From the NCBI GenBank assembly GCA_933228675.1, contig OW121744.1:116521600-116585599 (forward strand): a stretch of 64,000 bases of DNA. Direction: 5' to 3'. The stretch's first letter is position 1. Every line of letters begins with the position of its first letter. The notes under the pieces were generated by a model that ran no database searches, was not told the DNA's origin, and saw nothing but the letters and a program-made list of their open reading frames with translations. Position numbers and translations under genes: made by a program. The DNA is from Stomorhina lunata (lineage: Eukaryota; Arthropoda; Insecta; Diptera; Rhiniidae). Below, piece after piece: positions 56,575 to 64,000 of this stretch.

Positions 56575-56705
56575 AATAGTAAAACCAAAGACTCTATAAC
56601 ATAAAGATATTGCGCTTCCATACATTGATTTTCCTTATGGTCGTTTTCAAAAGTCCCATAAAAAAGAGTATATCTCTTTTACTCTAATTCGCAAACAACT
56701 AATGA
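56575..56705 (+). mobile_element. MITE family M2, half copy
   Basis: AGACTCTATAACATAAAGAT, ATTGCGCTTCCATACATTGA and AAAGTCCCATAAAAAAGAGT match the left half of M2. It stops at CGCAAACAACTAATG, where a LINE fragment begins. Confidence 0.72.
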
Positions 56706-56709
56706 CTGT

Positions 56710-57595
56710 ACCCTCTTGATATTTTCATAAAGGGAGTGCCTACCAGAAATCTAGTAAGGCTATACGAGTCGGGTATGCTTAGAAGCGGGACACTCCAGTA
56801 TCCTGAGCTTAACAGGCTCCTTGGGCTTGAAGTCAGGTCTACCACGATCTGACTATTTAGTCAAGGAGTTACAGCACCAGAAATCGTAATCCCTGATACA
56901 TCCGACTGGAAAGGGTAAACAGCATTTTTCGAGGCATTTCAATCTTCACAGATGGTTCTAAAATGGATTGTGGTAATGGATCTGGTGTTTTCCTGAGGGA
57001 CCAAAACAGACTCGCGGATGAGTGCAGTGTCTTCCAGGCAGATATTTTTGCCATTTGAAAGGCTACAGGGCTCATCCCGGGTTTTATAGCTAAAAATAGT
57101 GAGGTGACTATATACGCCGATAGCCAGGCTGCGCTCAAGGCACTGCAGTATCACCTCCAAACTAGTTAAAAAATGTAGGATAGCTCTTTTTGACCAATCA
57201 TTCAGCTATATGATTAAATTGTGCTGGGTTCCGGGTCATTGCGACATAGCTGACAACGAAGTTGCGGACGAAGTCGCTAGACAATGCTCGAGCCAAGACT
57301 TGAGTCATATAGTGACAGATATTGCTCCACCTGTTTGTCACTCCATAAGCATTAAGTCTTGGATCAGCAAGGAAACCACAAAGACATGATTAAACATGGT
57401 TACGTTTAGGACATCAAGAGCTCTATGGCCTAAACCGGACATTAGTGGAAGCAAAATTCTACTAGGTGTGATTAGGTCAAGCTTAAGAAGATGTATAGGG
57501 TTCTCAACGGGACACTGTGCCTTCGAGGTTAAGTGCTTTCGAGGTTAAGTGCCTTCGAGGTTAAATAGGTGGGATGGTAGCGTTTTGTGGTTCTC
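56710..57595 (+). pseudogene. decayed LINE, RNase H and C-terminal region
   Basis: FTDGSKMDCGNGSGVF (first RNase H motif), EVTIYADSQAALKAL, CWVPGHCDIADNEVADEVAR and QCSSQDLSH can be read in shifting frames. Same LINE family as 26882-27404 and 42662-43505, and the longest of the three toward the 5' side. Near the end CTTCGAGGTTAAGTGC repeats three times in tandem (57515-57570). Confidence 0.78.
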
Positions 57596-57639
57596 GCAAT
57601 AACTTCTAAAATAAAAAGAATACTGATTCTGATTACGCC

Positions 57640-57990
57640 CACCTTTCCGAAATTCTAAATAAGTCCGAAAGAAGTGAATCTAAGAAGGTCCACGATTGAA
57701 ATTAGTTCTCTAAGAAGATCCACGATTTAAATTAGTGCTCTAAAAAGGTACACAAATTATATTATAGCTCTTAGAAGATCCACGATTGAAATTATTGCTC
57801 TACAAAGGTCCACGAATGAAATTAGTTCTCTAAGATGGTCCACGATTGAAATTAGTTCTCTATGAAGGTCCACGGTTAAAATTAGTTTTCTAAAAAGGTC
57901 CAGGATTGAAATAAGTTCTCTAAGAAACTACACGGTTAAAATTATTGCTCTAAGAAGGCTAAGAGATCCACGAGATCCATTGAAATTAGT
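57640..57990. repeat. 30-bp tandem repeat array
   Basis: About 11 units near AGTTCTCTAAGAAGGTCCAC plus GATTGAAATT, period 30, with scattered substitutions. Confidence 0.85.
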
Positions 57991-60398
57991 TCTCTTTGTT
58001 TAATTGATTTTAACATTCCAAGAATATATTTGCAATTATTACTAAAGTCTCTACTTTCGAACGACACCAAATACGAAGATTAGATCTTAAGTCTTCACAA
58101 CAGCATTTCCAAGTTCCTTTTCCAAACACCACTTTTTCCCACCACCTCTGGCAAACAAATGACTTTAAGGTTAAATATATAGAAGTAACAAGATTATATA
58201 CCACCACCTTTTTCCTAGTATCCCACTATCTATTACCCATTTATTATATGTACTCAAATGTAAATTATATTCTAAGCTAAAGATCACAATCTACTTTTTT
58301 GTACTTTGAGCACTATCATCTGATATTTCACTTTAAAATTAGCAAAAGAAAAAAAAATCCAGAAAATTAAATAATTTATGAAGGCAGAGCCTAAGGAAAA
58401 AAATGCAAAATAAGTAAATACGAGAATATAAGATTTCGAAAAAGATTATTTCAAAGGTTCAAATGTAAATTGATAAGAAAAAATAAAACGCAGACGTAAA
58501 AATCTAAAATCCACATCAGATCAGACATCACATCATATGTTACTGTTATTAACACCATAAGTGAGTCCAAGTGGATTAAGAGATTTAAAGAAAAACTAAA
58601 TGTGGGTACAACGCCCGTCCGTCCGTTATTATATTTAGATGCTTAAAACAATTGTCAATTGTTTTTATCCGGTAGTTTTTGTTTCGAACTAATGATGTTG
58701 GATGTTGGCACTCACTTTGTACGTTTTTTTGATTTGAACCTTAATTTAAAAATTTGTATATAAAAAATTTTATTATGTGTTTCTGTTTTTAATAAATTAA
58801 TAGACAATTATTGTTACTCTTGATGAATTTATAATTTAGAAAAGCGTTTAATTTTCCTTTTCAATTTAATTTCAATTGATATTGATATGAATAAAGATTG
58901 TTTTTTTTTTTTTTCTTTTTTTAGATATTGAATTCTTATAAAAGGTTTGATATCAATTAATTTGTTGTTATATAAAATGTTGCATTTAAATTTTACATTG
59001 CAAATAATTAGTAGAAATATATAATGAAAAAGTTGTTAATACCCATATGTTGTTGTGTAACCTATTTAATTATTTAGTATTTATCTCAATTTAGCGATTA
59101 AGTTTGAAATAGTTGACATCTCTGTGCAAATTCTAAGCTTTACCGAAAAACTAATAAGTTAGCAGGTTTTAAAAAGAGTGTACTAATCCTATATCTAAGA
59201 GCCAGGGATGGCAAATATGGTACAATTGTACTTTTTTTGATAAATTTTTAACCTGATTGGTACCGTGGTACTACCGCGTTCTAATTGATACAATGTTCAA
59301 TTCTTAATTTTTTACAGTTTAATTGTGAAATTTTGGGAAAACTAAAACTGTAAACGGATTTTCATAAGACATAACAAGATTAACTTTCTATTCATTGGTC
59401 TGATGTTTGTAGCGTATTGAAATGGGTGTGAGACCAACTTGTAGTATTCCGATTGGCTCTGAGTTGATTTAAGTTCAACTGCAATTTTAAAGGCATTTCC
59501 ATTGAAATTGGGCTAAATAGGTTGATTATTTAAGGTACTTACTAGTACCATAAAACTGAAATTGAGATGTGGGCTCATGACCGCTACAATTTTTTGAAAT
59601 TTCAGAAATTAAAGCAATAATTATTAAATTAAAGCAGTAGGAGGCTGTATCATATTTTGTTTTGAAATGCTTCGCATTTGACCATGCCTCCCACTTGGAG
59701 TCTTCATTTAAAAATCACTTTAATATCCCGTGAAAAGCGGTCCATACTTGACCCTAGCTATCACACAGCAAAATATTTTTTAAGCATTACAAAATCTCCT
59801 AAATATGTTAACAATCGGACCATAGTACTTCGGGGTATCACAGAATCGGTCGGGCCAGATTTAAATTAATTTCTACTCAATTTGTATATGGGCCGATGCT
59901 TCAAAGTCTATTTAAGAGCTTCTTTCGCCCTCTCCTGCACTCGGTGATCATCGGTCATAGTAGGGTATCCAACTATCTTGATTCACTGGAGCACCGTCGC
60001 AATGTGGATGGTGTCACACTGTTCTATCGTTAAAACTTTGGAATGAGCTCTAACGAATTTAGCAAACTTGATCCCGAAACTCGAACTTTTTACACAATAC
60101 ACGCCATTCCGTTAGAGCTCATTCCTTTGTGATCGATTGACCGGTAGACCGAACAACACACTGCAGAGAAAATTCGTTCTTCAGACGTATAGTTCGTGTG
60201 TGGAATTCAATCCCCGCAGAAGTTTTCCCTGCCAGTCGCAATATAGGTAAATTCAAATCCTCCCTCCCATAACCTATTTTTCTAGTTCCAATACAATGCA
60301 TTACATAAGAAGAGGTCATCCTCTGAGTGCTGGTGCAAAATTAAAAACAAAAAACATATTCATAAATTTTGATAAAAAAATTTTTCTTATTTCTTATT
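57991..60398. other. intergenic stretch, no recognised gene
   Basis: Mixed composition. 59640-60340 is less AT-rich and may be decayed mobile sequence, but no domain is readable; GGAATGAGCTCTAACG (60038) reappears inverted at 60108 as CGTTAGAGCTCATTCC. The short open frames have no support. Confidence 0.4.
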
Positions 60399-60399
60399 T

Positions 60400-60745
60400 C
60401 ATGATTAAAGTGCAAGTCATTATAAAATTACAAGTCATTGTAAAAATGCAAGTCATTCTCACAGAATGAAAAGGGTAACGATCTCTTGTATTTTTGCAAG
60501 TCATTCTCAAAGGAAATTCACTCTCAGAGAATGAAGAGGGTAACAATCTCTTTTATTTTCGCAAGTCATTCTCAAAGGCAATTCACTCTCAGAGAATGAA
60601 GAGGGTAATGATCTCTTTTATTTTTGCAAGTCATTCTCAAAGGAAATCCACTCTCAGAGAATGAAGAGAGTAAGGATCTCTTTTATTTTTGCAAGTCATT
60701 TTTAAAGGCAACCCACTCTCAGAGAATGAAGAGAATAACGAAAGT
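60400..60745. repeat. about 63-bp tandem repeat related to the 18-bp GCAAGTCATT satellite
   Basis: Four units with TTTGCAAGTCATTCTCAAAG, then ATTCACTCTCAGAGAATGAA and GAGGGTAACGATCTCTTTTA. The first 60 bases (60405-60465) are simple 18-bp units, so the larger unit probably grew from that satellite. CATTCTC/GAGAATG forms a short inverted repeat in each unit. Confidence 0.82.
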
Positions 60746-62500
60746 AAATTAAAATAATTCGATTTTTTGTGTGATTGAAAAGGTAAAAAGCAAAATGGTA
60801 CAATGACATCAGTCCAAAATAAATATCTTTGTCAAATATATTTTCTAATGCATCCTCGTGTAACCATTACATTCTGGTGTAACCATTACTGGTAGAACCA
60901 TTATTGGTTATACAGCTCTGGCTTTTAAATACTTGGCATCACTTTTAATACTTTACCACCGTGGGATAAAAATAGAAAATTTTGAAAACAAATATATTAT
61001 TTAAATATCTGAAAAGGGCATTTTCATAATTTTAAAATTTGAATAGCCAAACTTTTTGTATTTTAAAAAATGCAATTAAAAAATCTTCTTTTTTTTCCTA
61101 ACAAACTGATTTACACCCTCTAACTCACAAAATTAGTTTTAATTAAAGGTTTGGGAAATTTAAATATTGTTTCTAATTTCCAATTACACATTTCTTTATT
61201 ATTCATTAATTATAATACATATATTTTATCGATTAAAAAACTAAATACCACCAGAAACATTAAAAATTTGTGTGTTTAAGTAGCGTAAAAAATTAATATC
61301 GCATGTTGTCATCTGGATGATAATTATTTAATAAACAAGTGAAAAATTGAGAATTTAATAACGTTTAAAACATTTTTTTGTGTTTTTGTTCATTTTTAAT
61401 TGGTGGTGAATTTGTAGTACTAGATTTAAAGTACAAAGAGTAATTTTAAGAAAACAGAACTTGGGTCAACGACATTTCAAACAGCGAACAAATTTTAACC
61501 GGTTATTACGTGAGGGGCATTTTTACCCTGTTATTAAATTGAGAGTAAAAAAAGGACCGTTAATGGAGAAATTTAGGTGTTTTAATTTTCAATATTTTTA
61601 ATTTTCAAAAAGTTTTCGAACAGTTTTTTTTTCACAAATTTTAAGATTTTAATATGTATTACTTTTTTAAAAACATTTTGCCTTTGGAGATTTTAGTTTT
61701 ATTTTTATTAAATTTTTAAAATTTGAAATAAATAAGGAAGTAAATAATTCAATAAAACTGTTTGAAATAAAAAATTCAAAAACACATTCAATTTTAAAAT
61801 AAATATGATGAATATAGTTTTCATTTATCACTAAAAAAAATGTATGTACCTTATTTCGAATTTACATTTTATTTTCAAATGCAGTTTTTAATTTATTAAT
61901 TTTGTAAATATTGAAATATTATTTAATAGCCACGACCTAGGCCTATTTCAGAAATACAAACAAAACTATATTAAGGGGATTCACAAGGTACGAGTATAAG
62001 ATAAATCTTGCTTAACAATCTTGCAATTTTTTATAATAGATAAGTTATGAAAACCAAAAATTTTATGTTAAAAATTGTCACTTATGACTTCTTTATGACA
62101 ATATGAGTTTTTAAGACATCACATGAATCTTTTTATAATGCTAATAGATTTTCTATTTTAATTATAGATTTTTTGTGGTTTTTATTTTAATCCCAAAATA
62201 TTATGCAAGATTTTTTTGCTAAAATAGATTTAAATTTTTTTATAAATTCTAAACAAATTTGATTTATTCTCTACAAAAAAAATACAGTGACGATTATTTT
62301 AATTTTATTTTGTTTTTTGGCAACGAATTTGTTTGATTCTTACAACAAAAATTTTTAAATATTTTTATTTTAACAGAAAAACATTGTGGGAGTAGAGACA
62401 ACGAAATATTTACGAATTAAGGTCAAAGTCTAAATCAAAGAGATTTACAAATGCGGAAAAGGGAATACATGGGCGTTAACTAAGAATAGAATGAAAAAGA
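60746..62500. other. AT-rich intergenic stretch
   Basis: No gene or shared repeat recognised, apart from the short duplicated phrase TAACCATTACATTCTGGTGT/TAACCATTACTGG at 60860-60895. Confidence 0.4.
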
Positions 62501-62504
62501 GGTA

Positions 62505-62830
62505 TAAAAAGTGCTAAGGTCGGTCAAGCCCAACTACAGGACAGAAAAAACATCAACAAATTTCTTGTGTGTTAAGTAACTTGCAGTTTTTGTAAAGACA
62601 AAGGCATTTGTGGCATCAGCCATAATAAGCTCAGAAATTTATTTTACGGAGTGCTTTTACCGTTTCTGAGAAGGAACTGAAAGCCTATATATTTCTGGTT
62701 GGATTAGACATCATAAAACTATGGAAAAAGGAAAATGAGTGGTATTTAAACAATAATGTGATTTTTGTACCACTTGAGGCAAATCCATCCAACTGCACAG
62801 GATTCCAGCCTGTGAAATAATACAAATGAA
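62505..62830 (+). repeat. dispersed repeat pieces (R 5' end; copy of the 51.7-kb repeat)
   Basis: 62505-62550 (GTGCTAAGGTCGGTCAAGCC) matches the first bases of repeat R. 62640-62820 (TTTACCGTTTCTGAGAAGGA, GGCAAATCCATCCAACTGCA, CAGCCTGTGAAATAAT) matches 51860-52025. Confidence 0.65.
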
Positions 62831-64000
62831 TTGTACAGAATTAATTAAATTTAACGTATTTTAAAGAATTTGTATATTACACGGTTTTAGTTTTACTGAA
62901 CTTAATACAACTGCAAATATTATTGAAAACACTACTGATAATTGAACTTGGAACTTAACCTCGAACTGAAGTTGGAACCAAACCTAGTACTAACATTTAA
63001 AAGTTTAATTTCCAATAATAATTTTTCTTATTTCCTTTTATTTAATTGTTCTCTTAAGTCTTATCAGATGCTTAATCATAACAGCAACTTGTTAATAATT
63101 TGTTTACAAATATTAACAAAATAACATTAAGTATTCAAATTTCTGTTGACATCGAAATACTTTCTATTTTGTTTTCGCTTTTTTTCCACATTTTGCATAA
63201 ATTTTCTGCTATAACAGAGAATAATTGTTTAAATTAATACAATGTGCTATGAATACATATTAATTAGTAAATTTAGACACGTTTTAACCTATTTTTATGA
63301 GACTAAAATTTAAAGAAATTAAACGTTTATTGATCTTTAGATAATGGGTCTAAAAAGTTGTTATAAAAATTGTTTTATTATACTTAATAAATTTACAACT
63401 ATTTTCAATGAAAAATGAGCCAAATTAAAAAAGTGATGCCAAGTATTTCAATGTCAGACTTGTATAACGGCACTCACAGAAAAATGTAAACAAACATTTC
63501 TCATATACTTCATCTCTTCATCTATATTCACGGAGTGGTTACTGTGAATATTACTGTAAGGCAGCAAACAGTATTGCCAACTTAATTGTAACAGGGTTGT
63601 ATAACTCTCACTTTTAAATTTAGTAACTCGTTAGAGAATTAACAATTTGAAAATGTTTTAACAAAAATTTCTAAAGTTTCTTTCTGTGTTTCTATTATTT
63701 CCACTAAAGCAACAAACAATAAACAAAGACAGCACGTGAATCTATGACGTTTTGCCAACAACTGCAAAATTTTGCCTTTAACAGCGTATAAAAAAGTAGT
63801 CTATCAGTGCAAAAATACAACGCAATTCACCTTGCAATATTAATATTGAAAAAAAAATGTTTATATACAATAACAAAACTTGATGAAATACTGAAATAAA
63901 AAACCAATTACATTCAATAACAGCGTAAAATACACGTCATACAATTTATTTCCTCCAATAATAATCATACCCGTCGTTTACACCATCTCTCTGAGTGAAA
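62831..64000. other. AT-rich intergenic end of window
   Basis: No gene. 63470-63830 is somewhat more complex and holds TATAAAA (63787) and TATCAGTGC (63802-63810), but these are only about 19 bases apart and no coding exon follows within the window, so a promoter is not claimed. Confidence 0.35.

Noticed and set aside
63780..63835. Core promoter with TATA and TCAGT initiator at the window end
   Set aside because: The spacing is about 19 bases instead of about 30, and no coding exon follows before the window ends.

Overview
The window looks like euchromatin from a cyclorrhaphan (probably calyptrate, blowfly- or housefly-like) dipteran. It is AT-rich, with short genes and large repeat-filled introns, GT-AG introns, a fly-type immune promoter, tRNA-derived SINEs, mariner elements and LINE fragments. 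The species is inferred only from gene content and style. Most open frames are repeat shadows. Two protein genes can be supported.

Layout. 1-13.8 kb: no host gene; an 18-bp tandem array (1.06-2.88 kb), a dead DD41D mariner (4.18-5.43 kb), two arrays of a second 18-bp satellite, a 29-bp palindromic array (5.9-7.56 kb), a dispersed repeat carrying a SINE with a clear target duplication, and a decayed LINE. 13.79-15.18 kb: a complete attacin gene (+ strand, two exons, 306 aa, proline-rich propeptide ending in RARR) behind a compact promoter with NF-kappaB-like sites, a GATA site, a TATA box and an ATCAGT initiator. 15.2-33.7 kb: MITEs, SINEs, LINE tails, two large 31-bp arrays in mutually inverted orientation (20.56-22.53 and 24.12-25.39 kb), and an 18-bp array whose unit contains an NF-E2/CncC-Maf site. 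35.1-43.9 kb: a complete ACSL3/4-type long-chain acyl-CoA synthetase (Acsl, - strand, 10 core coding exons, 707 aa) with satellite arrays in two introns, plus a possible 20-residue cassette exon and a possible far-upstream first exon at 52.85 kb. 44.9-64 kb: a second broken DD41D mariner, a third mariner remnant, a 109-bp foldback element in both of these, a 350-bp foldback, further MITEs, a LINE and AT-rich sequence.

The signal most worth following is a set of separate satellite arrays built around one 14-bp palindrome, TTTTCTATAGAAAA. Each joins it to a different second element (TTTCATAATGAAA, GGCGATCGCC or an A/T linker), mostly at a 31-bp period, and several arrays lie in opposite orientations. 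Inside Acsl this would give the pre-mRNA long self-complementary intronic stretches.

The two genes have no evident functional link: attacin is an inducible secreted antibacterial protein, Acsl a membrane enzyme of lipid activation. All array edges and most repeat edges are read by eye and are approximate.
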